This document shows positions 37,400-49,588 of a stretch of 64,000 bases of DNA, piece by piece; the stretch's first letter is position 1, and each line of letters opens with the position of its first letter. The position numbers and the translations under genes were made by a program. Origin of the DNA: Epiperipatus broadwayi (Eukaryota > Onychophora > Udeonychophora > Euonychophora > Peripatidae); contig JAQFVV010006199.1 of the NCBI GenBank assembly GCA_028023455.1, positions 6,088,972 to 6,152,971 on the forward strand. The letters run 5' to 3'. The notes under the pieces are model-generated. The model was not told the DNA's origin. It worked only from the letters and a program-made list of their open reading frames with translations, and searched no databases.

Positions 37400-37814
37400 A
37401 AATGGCATATTATCTGAATTCTTCCATATATGATTTGTAGTACTAATGTATTGACATTTCAGATGGGTGACACTGGCCATCAACTGAATAATGAGTATGT
37501 TTATGGAGATGCTGCAAGCATTGATGTATAACAGAACATTTTAAAATGTAAAGATCAGAGAAATAATAAAAGAAATGCAGAAGCTATTCAGATTAATGGG
37601 TTTTAAAAATTTCTCCCATTAATCTAAATAATTTCTGATTTTTTTATTATTCCAACTCCATTTTTATATTTTTAAAATTCTCTGTATCTTACAGCATCTC
37701 TATGACTATTTCTAATGGCATTCATTGTCCAGTTGATGGCTAGTGTAACCAAGCCAAAACATAACCATGTTAGTATTATAAATCATATACTCATGAACCA
37801 GGATAATGTCATTT
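37400..37814. mobile_element. ~415-bp imperfect fold-back element
   Basis: AAATGGCATATTATC at the left mirrors GGATAATGTCATTT at the right. Inner pairs include TATATGATTTGTAGTACTAA, CACTGGCCATCAACTG, GGAGATGCTG and GATTAATGGG. The arms turn at the AAAAATTT centre near 37605. Diverged arms, no ORF; an older relative of the other fold-backs here. Confidence 0.75.
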
Positions 37815-40517
37815 AGATATATATAAGCATAGATGTTTTACTATGTATACATTATGCAAATATACATTAAAATTGAAGTATAAGCAAAATTTAAAAAATA
37901 ATTTAGTTAATAATAAATTGAGAAAACATATTTATATATTTTATGTGCATTCATGTATTTGCATTCTCTCAAAAAATAAAAATAACTTACTATATAGCAT
38001 TCTTGTTATCAGCAGACTATGATTTCTCAAATTAGTTTAATCTTTCCAATCTGTATCAATTTCGGAATCTAAGCAGGGTTTAATCTGTTTTTACTCATTT
38101 TAAAGTCTTATTTAAACTATTCAAACTTTAAACTTTTCATGGAATATAAGAATGGTTTACAGTTTTTTTTCTACCACTACTAAATGATAACTTTCATTTT
38201 ATTTCTTAAGAAAGATATTTTAAAAATTTTATTAAATTTTATAAAACTTTTAGTTTTAAACTTAGCAAATATTTTGTTAAATAAAATATTGTACATATTA
38301 AATTAAAGAATAAAATGTATATGTATGCTTTAAAGGTAAGCGGAAGAAACATTATTAATAAATATGATTACATATAGCATTGTGAGAAAGAAAAAAAATT
38401 CCTATTACAGCAAAAATTTATTAAACTTATGAATATTAATGTTTTTATTTTTGTTTATTTACATTTTTTTAGATAGCTAATAATTGAAGTAGTATATATT
38501 GATAAACATATATTGTGGCTACACTATAAAATATTTTTTATATGTGCAATAGCAATACTTAGTATATAATATTAGCTGATATTTCACTCTTGCATAAATA
38601 TTTTATTTTGAGTAATAAAGATTATTTAATAGAGATATGTGGCAATATTTTATGCATAAGTTAATGGCATAAAATTTATGACTGTGGGATATAAAATATT
38701 ACATTAGCTAGATGCATCTAACATTTAAAAAAATTAATTATATCATATATAACCAAGGCAGTTTATATGTGAAAAGTAACACTATATATAAAACCATATG
38801 AGAAAAAATATTATTTGCTCACATAAAATTAACATATAATGAGAAACAACAAAGCAGAGAAAATAATCATTATTAAAAAATAAAAGTAAAGGATTTTAAA
38901 TATTTTTAAATTTTCTATTTTTGCTTACATTGTGAGTTCTGATAGGTAAAATTTAAAATAGACATTTTAGTAACAGGTTTATTGAGATATTCGTTCAAGC
39001 ACAATAAATGTAATTTAAAGTGATTGCTTAACATCTTCATGCTCTCGTTTCCATATACTTAAGATTTGTCCATACTTAAATGTTTGGGTCAAAAGAATGG
39101 GTGGATTCATTTCATGTGCATTGGCTTAATCGCTAATATCACTGTAACATGTTTTTTATATCCCTTGTAAAATTTTAATTAAAGTGTTATATAAAAAGTC
39201 TTACTTTTAATAGTTTATGCTATTAAAATTTATTTTTTATACAGTACCCACTGTTATTCAAATAATATTTGAGAGAAATTATTTTACTCTAACAAAACAT
39301 AAATAAATATTAGCTCATGCAGTAATTTAACTTATATATATATAAAATAGTTAGACAACTTTAATATTGCATAATGTGTAGTTTTTAACACTGTTAATTA
39401 GAAACTTACATATAAATTAAATAAAGTGAATGGTATACTTGGGTTGCAATATTTTTAAAACTTATAAATGTATATCAAATGTCCAATTTTGATAGTAAAA
39501 AGACATATAGTCAAGATTTTATTTATTAATATACTAAACTGAAAAATATAAAACTAAATATGGATTCTATAATATAAATATGTCACTATCTCTAAATATT
39601 AAAATTAAAAAAAGAAAACTGTTTCATTTACAAGGCTAAAAAAGTGATTCAATACAAAAAGCCAAAAATGATCTATTTGATAAAATTTAGTTTGATTAAT
39701 TTTGTCCATTAACTTTAAACATAGACAGATCATAAGAATTATCATCAGAATACCATTAATCCGAGATTGTCAAATTTGGAAACCTCTAATATTTAAGCAC
39801 TTTTACATTTAGGCATCATGATTTAACAAAAACATGCACAAGGATTATAATATACGTAGTTTACCATTCACATTAACATGTTTCCTATCATGATTGCTTC
39901 AGTTCATTGTCTATGCAGAAATAAAGTATTAGTTCAGTATATGCATTGTCTATTTATTTTATTATAGTAGCAATGGATTGCACTGAATTTTAAAATGTCT
40001 GCAGCTCTGTCAAATCTCTCTCTAACAATTTACAAAATTTTAAATTGTAAAATAGATTAAATCAAGATATTTTCACTCATTACCTGTGTGAATTATAGAT
40101 AATGATTTATAAAGGAACTTTCATTTAAAGCAAGAAGAATTGTTTGTGATGAAACACACCCAAAAACTTTGTCTTGATAACTTATTCTTACATAATATGA
40201 TAAAAAAGCATAATTTGTTTGTAATATTTGTAAGCAATAAATCATTATTTAAGCAATATTTATTCATTAATAGTTTAACTTTGTTTATTTAATTTTATAC
40301 AACACTGTATGAAAGCAACCTTTGTCATAAGTATAGTGAGTAATAAATTTTATTTTTCTTTAATTATTAATTTTTCTACCTGCAAGCTACTTTTGTTAAC
40401 AGTTTATGATGTATTTATAATAACAATAAAACAATATTCTTTTTTCTCAGTGATGAAAGTTTATTCAGCAAAAAAAAAAAAACAGATACAAATAAAAAAA
40501 GGTTTACAAGGGAGTGA
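37815..40517. other. AT-rich non-coding stretch
   Basis: The 74-codon frame at 40309-40533 is low complexity. No splice-bounded frame seen. Confidence 0.5.
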
Positions 40518-41861
40518 TTATTTGGTAAATTGAAATTTTAGGAGCAACATGGTAAGAGGGGAAGGATACATGTGAAAAGGAAATGGGAAGTGGAAAGGGT
40601 ATGTAGTCCAGTCCGAGATGCATGTCTTTATTGAGCAAGTACCACATGGGTCACAAACATTTAAATGATTGAGTCCTATGACAGAGGCTGAGAGTTGGAT
40701 GATTGCCCAAGTGTCTGTGAGGGGTGGAAGTGGGACTAGTTTGGTATCTCTGGTTTTGAGAGAGTGAATTAGCTTGAATAGCTTTTGATTCACTGAGTAT
40801 ACTCTCTGGTCAAAAATAATGTCACATCGGAGCAACCAGAATGCACAGATGAAGAAAACTGATAGTCTTATGGTTGCAAAGACCTCTGTTTCTATGGATT
40901 CTTGGAGGTTAAAGATGGTGTTTCTGTGTTAGGAAAGGCAGGAGTTGATATGTCTCACTCCAAGCGGAAATGGACATTTAAGTAGGAAGTGCTGGAGGGT
41001 CTCATTGTCAGTTTTACAGAGCTGGCATAGGGGAGAGATCTTGGTGAAACCCCTACAGTTGACCAAAAATTGATTTGTGGAAAGAGAGTGAAGATTGATT
41101 TTAAGGAAGAAATCGAGGAATTTTGCCTCAAGGGACTGACCACCTTTTGAATTTGTGGATTAATTGAGCATTGGTATGTTTGAGGAATGTAGGGCAGACA
41201 ATGGAGACATCTGTAATCTGATTGAAAACCTCCCAGTAATTTAGTATTCCACTGATGGATGGTATAACAAAGCCAGCCTTTTGTAGGATGTTGGCAATGA
41301 GTGAGGTCCATGACCTGGGCCTGCCACTGGGAGGAGGAGGGTCAGTGGGTGTGATAATGATACACACAAGGTTGGCAGGAAAGTTACTCAGGAGTGTGAG
41401 GATAATGTTGTGAGATCTCTGGATTAGAAGAATGTTGATGGAGTGCAGACCCAACCCATTGAGGTTTTTAGGAAAACAAGTTCTTTTTAGGCTGATGCCC
41501 ACTACTTTTCTACCTCAGAGAAAACAGGTGCAAAGGGAATTGGATTTTTTGATATAAAAGAATGTGTAGGTAGAACAATGGGAAGGTAATATGCTATTTT
41601 AGGAAACACTAGAAGGTTGAGGAGGGTGACTTTCCCATAAAGGGAGAGGTAGATGCCTGTGATAGCACTGATAGTGGATGATATGCTTTGATACAGTGTC
41701 ATTTGGACCCATACCCTCATGTCCTTAAGAGACAGCATGAGGGGGAATCTGAGGAAGTTGTGTGGCTTGGCATTGAAGGTGAAAGGGATTTGTTTACTGG
41801 AAGATAGTTGCCAGGCTGCTGATTTGTCACTGCTAACAATATTCTTCTTAAGCAAATGCAA
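40518..41861 (-). pseudogene. decayed LINE ORF2 C-terminus (L1/Tx1-like)
   Basis: A block of clearly higher GC than its surroundings. On the minus strand consecutive ORF pieces lie in different frames. 41861-41502 has the LSLYGKVTLLNLLVFPKIAY stretch typical just after the RT domain. 41502-41128 has PKNLNGLGL and GRPRSWTSL. About 41050-40960 has a zinc-binding-like CQLC...QHFLLKC motif. The last piece, 40835-40518, ends the protein. At least two frameshifts separate them, and RT and endonuclease are missing. Target duplications and the 3' tail are not clear. The clade call is from motif pattern only; other LINE clades have similar C-termini. Confidence 0.7.
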
Positions 41862-41906
41862 GCAATATATTTGCTTTTTTTAATTAATAGATTATTTAAA
41901 ATAATA

Positions 41907-41908
41907 TA
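41907..41908. repeat. TA target duplication, left
   Basis: TA next to the left inverted repeat, matched by TA at 43345-43346. Confidence 0.6.
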
Positions 41909-42299
41909 CACCTGGGTCTCATTTTATGTGGTAGATAGGTTCCTCAGAAAATGCGCACAAAAGAAATCGCACAAAAATAGACTTAACTTATCTTGAAAAA
42001 TGGGGGATACATACAGTAATTTTCCAAAAATCGCATAAAAGCAAAGCAACAATGTAAAATTACTTTAAAATTCACATTAAAAAAAAAATAAGAAAATAAA
42101 ATATGACTAATAAAAAATTTCAAATTTGAAAAAAATTGACACAAGACAAACTTTTTTTACTTTTTTTATTAACTACAGTATTTAATTTTATTCAAAACAA
42201 TATATTTTTATGCGTAATTTACATTTTTTATACATATACGGTATTTTAATCATTATCGCTATTTGAGACATCAGATTAGTCACAAGAGGAAATACAACT

Positions 42300-42423
42300 A
42301 GTGCCAACTTCATTTTTTTAAATTGGTCTTATAGTGGATTCACCCAAACTAAAATGTTTTCCAATTGCTATTAATCCTTCCCATTTCGCTAAGCGATCTA
42401 AAATTGAAATTTTTCCTCTCCAT
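42300..42423 (-). pseudogene. CENP-B/pogo-type helix-turn-helix remnant of transposase
   Basis: A minus-strand frame reads ISILDRLAKWEGLIAIGKHF then SLGESTIRPI, a stop, and KNE. This fits the N-terminal HTH of Tigger/pogo transposases (K/R-L-E-x-I then I-G-K-x-F-x-L-G-E-S-T-I-R-x-I-x-K-N-E). An ATG lies at 42423 one base out of frame across an A run. Stops and the missing catalytic DDE region make it a pseudogene. Confidence 0.7.
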
Positions 42424-42709
42424 TAGGGTAAACTAAAAGTTTAAAATAAAAATAAGAACTTAGACTTATGATAATAAAAAGACACTGACTCACCACTATT
42501 GGGTAAAATTTAATTAAAATACTAACAATTAAAAATTAAATTCTTATTTTTGTCTTTAATTTTTTAATTTTCAATTCCGTTTAAAAATCAAATTTCATCG
42601 TTTCACATCACAATACGTAATTTTTAAATTGTTAATTACAATTAAAAATCACATTTTAATTGTCAAATTTAATTGTGCCCACCGCTGTTACTCACCTTTT
42701 AAAAATAAA

Positions 42710-43012
42710 CTTGCGGACACTAAATGATTAATTGATTATTTACTCTTTTTTAAAAAAGCAAAAATAGAATGTGATTTAAAATGCAAAAACAACAACATAC
42801 ATATATAATGAGTATAGGCATCTATAACGTTAGAACAGATTTACATTATAATCTTGTAAAATTTATTACTTGCGGACACTAAATGATTAATTGATTATGC
42901 ACTTTTTAAAAAGCAAAAACAGAATGTAATTTAAAATGCAAAAACAACAACATGCGTACTATAAGCATCTATAATGTTTGAACAGATTTACATTATAATC
43001 TTGTAAAATTTA
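42710..43012 (+). repeat. tandem duplication, ~159-bp unit
   Basis: CTTGCGGACACTAAATGATT starts at 42710 and 42869. Both units continue through AAAATGCAAAAACAACAACA and GAACAGATTTACATTATAAT. It lies inside the Tigger relic. Confidence 0.85.
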
Positions 43013-43136
43013 ATTGTGTATATAACATGGGGAAATCCTGATTTTAAGTGAATTATGAACTTCGTTATTGCATAAAATTTATTACAGTACTATTATAAAG
43101 CACTGAAAATATTGAAATTATTAGATGGAAGTCAAA

Positions 43137-43217
43137 CTCTGATAATGCGCTATTACTTTAAATATGATGTGAGTGCGCAAAATTTATAATATTTAAAGTA
43201 ATAATGCATTATCGGAG
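43137..43217 (+). repeat. imperfect hairpin within the Tigger relic
   Basis: CTCTGATAATGCGCTATTAC (43137 on) pairs with GTAATAATGCATTATCGGAG (to 43217), with two or three mismatches and an internal loop of about 22 bases. Confidence 0.7.
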
Positions 43218-43344
43218 CTCGACTATTGATTTAATAATTTTTATTGCATAAAAGAAAACCGAATACAAAGATATTTAGAAGAAACATGAATCGCATAACT
43301 TCAAAATTGCATTAAATAAATCTACATAAAACTAGACCCGGGTG

Positions 43345-45660
43345 TAGTCTATAATATAGCAACACTTTTATTTTGTCATTTAATATTTGGAATGACTTTT
43401 TCAAATCAGAAATGACTAATCTAAAAAAGCTTCATAAATGAGAGTCCTGAATCTATTGTATTATACTTACATATACAACAAATTATATATATAAAGTGTA
43501 AATAGCTATTTAGCAATACAGTATTACTTTTTAATAGTTTTGACATTCATAAAATAACAAATATTTAGATTTCCAAATGAGAGAAATAGATTAATTCCAA
43601 TTTTTATTGATTTTTCATTGTTGCATTTTTTTTTTATACATATAAATAATTTACATATGAAAGAGTCTTAGATTGTGTAGTGCATATAAGTAACATTTTA
43701 TCAACATGAGAATAATAGTGACTTATGTCTTCCCTACTCATAACCTTGTATTCAAATCGTGTCTGGAACTGTTTTTGTAATAGCCAAAAAAAATTATAAA
43801 TAAGAGCAGGATTATTTTCAGATAAGTAAAATTACTACTGATTATCTTCTCTCAATCTTTTTATATTGGTAGTGATCCAAATTTTTATTTAGTTTGGATA
43901 GGATAAAATACTTGGATGTACTTCCTTCATCATAAGTGACGTGACATCGTAGATTGATCAGTAATTCGAAATTATATTTCTTGTTTATGTATATACATCG
44001 AAAGAGACTGTGTATTACAATATGTGTGTGAATATGTTGTTGTTGCTTTTTTCAGTTATATATGATATGTCTATTTGTAAGTATTTATTCTTAAATAGTT
44101 TTTAGCTTAATCTTGCTAATTGTCATTTGTCTAAGGGGAGGGATAGATGAGCTCACTTTTTGATTCCCTCCTCCACCTCTTTCTTAATTGAGAATTTTAT
44201 ATTTTCATTTATTCTTTCGCAGACGAAAAAAAACCACAACTATTTAAATGAATACACAGTTTTCAAAAAATAGTTTATATATTTTGTCAAAATTATTCTC
44301 CCTACTTTGATAAAATGGACTTAACCAAATCAATCTTGTCACATGATTCTTATAGTAGTGAATAAGAACTGCTTTCTATTTTATACTTCACGTGGTTTAT
44401 AATCTCTTACATTTGATGGAGTTTGTATCTTTTTTATACAAAGGATAAATCATTGGACGTAATGTTGATGCTAATTCATTCTCCGGAATTAAAGATGATT
44501 TTTTATAGTTGCAACCTGCTGGAACGATTTAAATGAAATGTTTTTAGGATTGTTATTTTTATTTTAATTAATTTTATCATGCTTTCAAAAAGGAAGCCAA
44601 GGTAAGAAGATATTTTCTTAGCCCACTTATCTTTAAAATGTTTATTTATTTTTTTCTAAAATGTAATATGATCGGTTTTGCTGTCATGTTTATTGTTTGT
44701 TTCACCAATGAAATGATTTACAATTTTCGTATTCTCCAAATATCGTGTTGCCCTTGTGATGAAATGGAAGAATTTTAATCGAGAAAGTGAATGGATTTAT
44801 ATCGAAATGTTTTCAAACTCCTACTTGTCAAATATCTTTACGTTAAATTGATATAGAAGTAAACCATGCCGTTTTTAAAATTTAGAGTAGACGGTGAGGT
44901 CAAGTCGAGAGCTGGTCAGTTTAATGAGTGGCTTTGCTTTTTCATGGGTGGTGTTACAAAGGACTATCTCATTATTGAAAGTGTTGGCAAGTAGCACTTT
45001 ATTAATCCTTGAGTTCTAGGATAACTTTGCTGCTTGCAAAGTTCTGACCCAGACCTCGAGAAGAGATAAAACAGATAAGCATTAGTCTGATTAGACAAGT
45101 TGGCATCTTGCCTTTTTTAAAAAAAAAAAAAAAATTCTAGCCTACTTGTAAAACATTCTTATTTCATTCTTTAAATAGTATTTAAGCTATAGAATCGAAG
45201 ATTAGTAACTTTATGTTAGTAATTTTAATTATACTTTTTTCTGACCTCCTACAAAAGTAATTAACTGTATATTTAAAATATTACAGTAATAATAGACTGT
45301 TAATGATTGTTTACAATTTAGTATGCTATTAGTGTTATATTTTGCTCTCTTAAAATCATATATAATCCGAATAATTTAAACTAATTGTAAACAAATTATC
45401 AAAATAATATAAAATAAGCAATTATTCAAATTTAATGGTGCTTACACTTTACATTTATTTAAATATCTTTTAAGAGACTTCTTGGATTCGAACTAGGGTT
45501 GAATGAAATTTGAATTTTTTTTCATGATTCAATACTTGTTTTTTTTTTTTTTTTACTACAGCCAAACAATAATCAATTTATATAATTATATAATATTGGT
45601 CGGTAAATGGATAACTTTATTTTTAGCTATAGGATAATGTCCTCTCAGTGTTCTTTAGAG
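43345..45660. other. non-coding stretch
   Basis: A GC-richer patch at about 44880-45080 (GTAGACGGTGAGGTCAAGTC, TTTCATGGGTGGTGTTAC) may be an old repeat. No ORF or splice-bounded frame. Confidence 0.45.
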
Positions 45661-45670
45661 GGAGTTGTTG

Positions 45671-45783
45671 TTGTTTTTTTAAGTGTCATAGCATCGGCCG
45701 GGACGCGAACCCGCAACCCGGGCAACTGCCTGCAAGTGCAAGGCAGTCGCGCTGACCTCTCGACCACCAATACAAGACTAGAC
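45671..45783 (-). mobile_element. tRNA-derived SINE, second copy of the 3975-4077 family
   Basis: On the minus strand the A box TGGTCGAGAGGT and the B box GGTTCGCGTCC are followed by the shared 3' piece CCGGCCGATGCTATGACA and an A-rich (CAA)n tail. It is flanked by GGAGTTGTTG at 45661-45670 and 45784-45793. Two copies with the same 3' end in one window indicate an active or recently active family. The 107-codon frame crossing it is accidental. Confidence 0.8.
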
Positions 45784-45793
45784 GGAGTTGTTG

Positions 45794-48700
45794 GAGAGAT
45801 ATTTTTCCTTTTTAACAATGAAATATCTATCTACACTGTATATTTATACTTGTATATATGTCCATTGCAGTCTATGTGGTTTGTTATATGTAATTTCACA
45901 CAAACTATGAGGATGATTATTATCTTTTGATATTTTTAATATGGAGCTGCTAAGAATATTCCCCAATAAAGACTATATAAAATGCAGCCAGATTTTTAAG
46001 TAGCCAATGCAAAGAATAATTACAATTTTTAAATAACTAATTTATGGACATGTGAGATATCTTAAATCTTTTAAGTGCATTTCCCCCCAGAAACATATTC
46101 ATAAAATATATATTTTAAATAATGTTTTTAAATGAATAAAAAGTTTTAAATTTGTTTTTTTTTAAAAAAAAAAAAACAAACAAAAAAAAAATGCTGCGCA
46201 TATTTAAAATAATGTTTGATGATATTGATAAGCATGCCTTTTGATAAAGGGTAACCTGCCTATTTGCCACAAAAGACTGATAGATATCAAACAACAAATC
46301 TAAATAAGAATTATTTGTTGCTATTCACAAAAATATAAGTTGAATTTAGTTTTAATGGTTTCCTGCTTCAGATTAACATCAATCTCATCTGTTATTTGCA
46401 TTTCCTTTTTTATATATTAATATCCAAAAAAATCCGATTAGTATTATAACTTTAATGCAAAAAAAGCTTAATTATTAAGTTTTTTTCCAAAAAAAAAAAG
46501 TAAATAAATGGTTAATGTCTTTGGAGATAATGTATTGTGTGATTCTTGAACACTAAAGTGACAGGTTTGGGTAGTGATTCAGTCATCTTTATCCCTCATA
46601 TCCAACAATCTACCATTGTGTTAACCCACTCAGAAGAGGATTTCTGAAGCAATAATATAACATAAATATATGGTAAAAATCCCCCCCCCCTTAGAAAAAT
46701 ATGCCACAAATGTCAATGGAAAAATTTTTTTTTTCTTTTTTCATTTTAATAATAATTTATATTTACTTGCTAGGGTGGTCATGCACCCAAATTGTAGATT
46801 GAGTGCAATTGCTTTTTATTTAAATGACTAAACTGAGTTTTATTTTTCTAATTTTATTTAGCTAAAAATAATTCACGAAATTTTAGCTCTTAATTAACTG
46901 TTCTAACATGCTAAATAACAAAGGAGTTCTAAAAATAATAAATGTAATCATTGATCGGAATTAAAAATTATCTATTATGTTACAGTGAATAGAAATGAAA
47001 TAAATTGTAACAATGTATAATGATTTTTAAGGTGTTGTGCTCTACTACCAGAATATAATGTTACATGAAGTCTAATTTCATTTCTCCTGATACCATAATC
47101 AGGAAAATTCTAAAAATTAGGTGGAATGAACATCTATGGGGTTTTTTTTTTAAATGACATAATTTCTTGTCCATGTTTTTTTTTAATATATATTTGTTTT
47201 TAGTCTGCTTTTGCTTTAACATTGATGAAATTGGTAAAACAGATAAATATTTTTCAATAACACATTCCATAATATTTTTATTCAGTTTATTGTTTAATTT
47301 TGAAATGAAGATTTTTAAATTAATAAGATACATTGAAGTCATATTAAATTTATGTGAGCTTATCAAGTGAATACACAATAAAATATAAATTAAAGCACTG
47401 TAAAAAAATTGCTTTAGTTTTTTTTAAAAAAATTCTGCATCACATTTATAAAAATTACTATATTATAAACATGAAATTTAGATAAAATATCAAAATAAAG
47501 TCATTAGAAATGTTTTACGCAATATTTATTTATAGTAATAAAAAAAATCACTTTAGAAGTTTAAATTACTACAAATTCCACTTACTAATGGCACTAGAAA
47601 CCATACATTATTTTGTAAGAAACAATATTAAATCAATAATATAAATTGAATTAATTATGTGAAAACTAACAGTGCAAGTGTAATAAATCTACATTTGTTT
47701 AATAATTTACTGAAAATATAAATAAACATAACATTTTATATATTTAAAAAAAGAATCAGCATGTTATACTTTATTTAGAATGATTGGCTGGATTAAGCAT
47801 ATAATTATTTTATATGCTGTGAATTTTCAGCATTTTCATGTTATTCCTATTAAACAAGCAGCACTCTACCTACATAAGCCTGACCAATATACATCTTGAT
47901 ATATATATATAACAATATTTATCTTGATATATATATATAACAACCTTTATAATCCATTGGAGAGCAAAGCCTTCTTCAATAGCTTCTTATAGAGATATAT
48001 AATACTATGAATTCATCATGTATCCATGAGAACATTAGAATATATATATACACACACACATTGTAAATTATAAGCATAGATTTAAATAAAAGTTTTAAAT
48101 ACTTTCTATTATGATATAATAAATATGTACTAACTAGTAAAACTTATTTTTATAATTATATATATAGAACTGCACAAAATATTCTAATAATATCATACCA
48201 TTCAAAGTTGAATAGGAATATAGTTTAGTGATATGAAAAAGAATGAAACATATATTATTAACAAAAAAATAATTTTGCTTCTTTGTCTAATGTTAAGGCA
48301 AATGGGTTACAGAGAAGTATTTTGATTTTTTTTATACTATTAAATTATTATTAAAGTTTGAAAAAACAAAGGATATTTTTTATTTATTTTTTAGCAATAG
48401 AATAAATTTTATCAATTATAGAAGTATTAATTATGGGGCATCTGTTATTCTAAATAATACTTACTAGAAGTATGATAATTAAATTTATATATATATATGT
48501 ATTTATTTATTAAAAAAAAAAAAAAATTTTATAACTGAAATACAGGCATATTATATATCTGTATCAATATATGTAATATATAGGGTATATGAGCACAGAC
48601 TTTCACATGACCCACTGCTCATCACTCTATCTCATATCACTGATACACTTGAACACATATATGTTGAAAAGATAAAATTTTATGCATTAAAATTGAAAAA

Positions 48701-48798
48701 ATAAAAATAGAATCATGTTGCAATATATAATTATCTTATATTTCACATATATAACTCTTATCCATTTCTTCTTTCTCCCTCTATATTTTGCTTCTTTT
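45794..48798. other. AT-rich non-coding stretch
   Basis: Contains a C10 run (about 46681), a duplicated TCTTGATATATATATATAAC phrase at about 47895 and 47923, and low-complexity ORFs (46115-46297, 47061-47378). No gene. Confidence 0.5.
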
Positions 48799-49588
48799 TA
48801 TATTTCACTATAAACTCATCAACACTCCTTTAACACTTTAAGCAAATAATTTTATTTATTTAACAGTTTCGACTGTACTAGCAGTCTTCGTCAGATCTAC
48901 AACATAAAAAAATTAGATAAATATTATATCAATACAACCAAAATTATTCTTCTTCATATTCTCATATAAAATTATAATAAAACAAAATAATATAAAGCAA
49001 AAACAACTTAGTCCAAAACCTTTCAACCAAAATTTTCCCATATCTTTTAAAAAAACCTAAAACATAAAAACTAAATTATAAAAAATAATAATAAAAAATT
49101 TTTAATAATATAAAAATTTCATTAAAATCATTTTTAAATTATTTTTTAAGATTACAAGCAAATAAATGTATTAAAACAATTCAAATTTTATCATCAAACC
49201 ATTGTTTTAATACATTTATTTGCTTGTAATCTTAAAAAATAATTTAAAAATGATTTTAACAAAATTTTTATATTTTTATTATTAAAAATTTTTTATTATT
49301 ATTTTTTATAATTTAGTTTTTATGTTTTAGATTTTTTTAAAAGATATGGGAAAATTTTGGTTGAAAGGTTTTGGACTGAGTTGTTTTTGCTTTATATTAT
49401 TTTGTTTTATTATAATTTTATATGAGAATATGAAGAATAATAATTTTGGTTGTATTGATATAATATTTATCTAATTTTTTTATGTTGTAGATCTGACGAA
49501 GACTGCTAGTACAGTCGAAACTGTTAAATAAATAAAATTATTTGCTTAAAGTGTTAAAGGAGTGTTGATGAGTTTATAGTGAAATATA
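48799..49588. mobile_element. 790-bp nearly perfect palindrome (fold-back element)
   Basis: The left arm 48799-49180 and right arm 49201-49588 are complementary almost base for base, apart from a 20-base spacer and a few isolated mismatches (for example near 48951, 49010 and 49058). The tips are TATATTTCACTATAAACTCA and its complement, and a TA duplication is possible but not distinguishable. No ORF. Both arms contain the motif described at 49490-49530. Such identity means very recent formation or conversion between arms. Confidence 0.9.
49490..49530 (+). ncRNA. hammerhead-ribozyme-core-like motif in the palindrome arm
   Basis: CTGACGA, then A, then a GACTG/CAGTC stem with loop CTAGTA, then GAAAC. 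This is the order of the hammerhead catalytic core (CUGANGA, stem II, GAAA). The complementary copy is in the left arm on the minus strand. Stem III and the NUH cleavage triplet are not obvious downstream, so activity is unproven. Hammerheads are known in Penelope-like and retrozyme elements. Confidence 0.35.

Larger units (their letters stand above)
41909..43344 (-). mobile_element. Tigger/pogo-type DNA transposon relic (1436 bp)
   Basis: Terminal inverted repeats are CACCTGGGTCTCATTTTATG at the left and, complemented, CACCCGGGTCTAGTTTTATG at the right, each next to TA as required for Tc1/mariner/pogo elements. Inside is a remnant of the transposase DNA-binding domain on the minus strand (42300-42423). 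The rest is AT-rich and too short for a full transposase, so the element is internally deleted and dead. It contains a tandem duplication and a hairpin listed separately. Confidence 0.8.

Noticed and set aside
40309-40533. 74-codon frame ending near the LINE relic
   Set aside because: No similarity to LINE protein, low complexity, and on the opposite strand to the LINE.
45607-45930. 107-codon frame with an apparently cysteine- and arginine-containing centre
   Set aside because: Its distinctive middle is the antisense of a tRNA-derived SINE, so it is an accidental frame.
47061-47378. Overlapping ORFs on both strands
   Set aside because: Low-complexity translations of poly-T/poly-A tracts; no splice sites or motifs.
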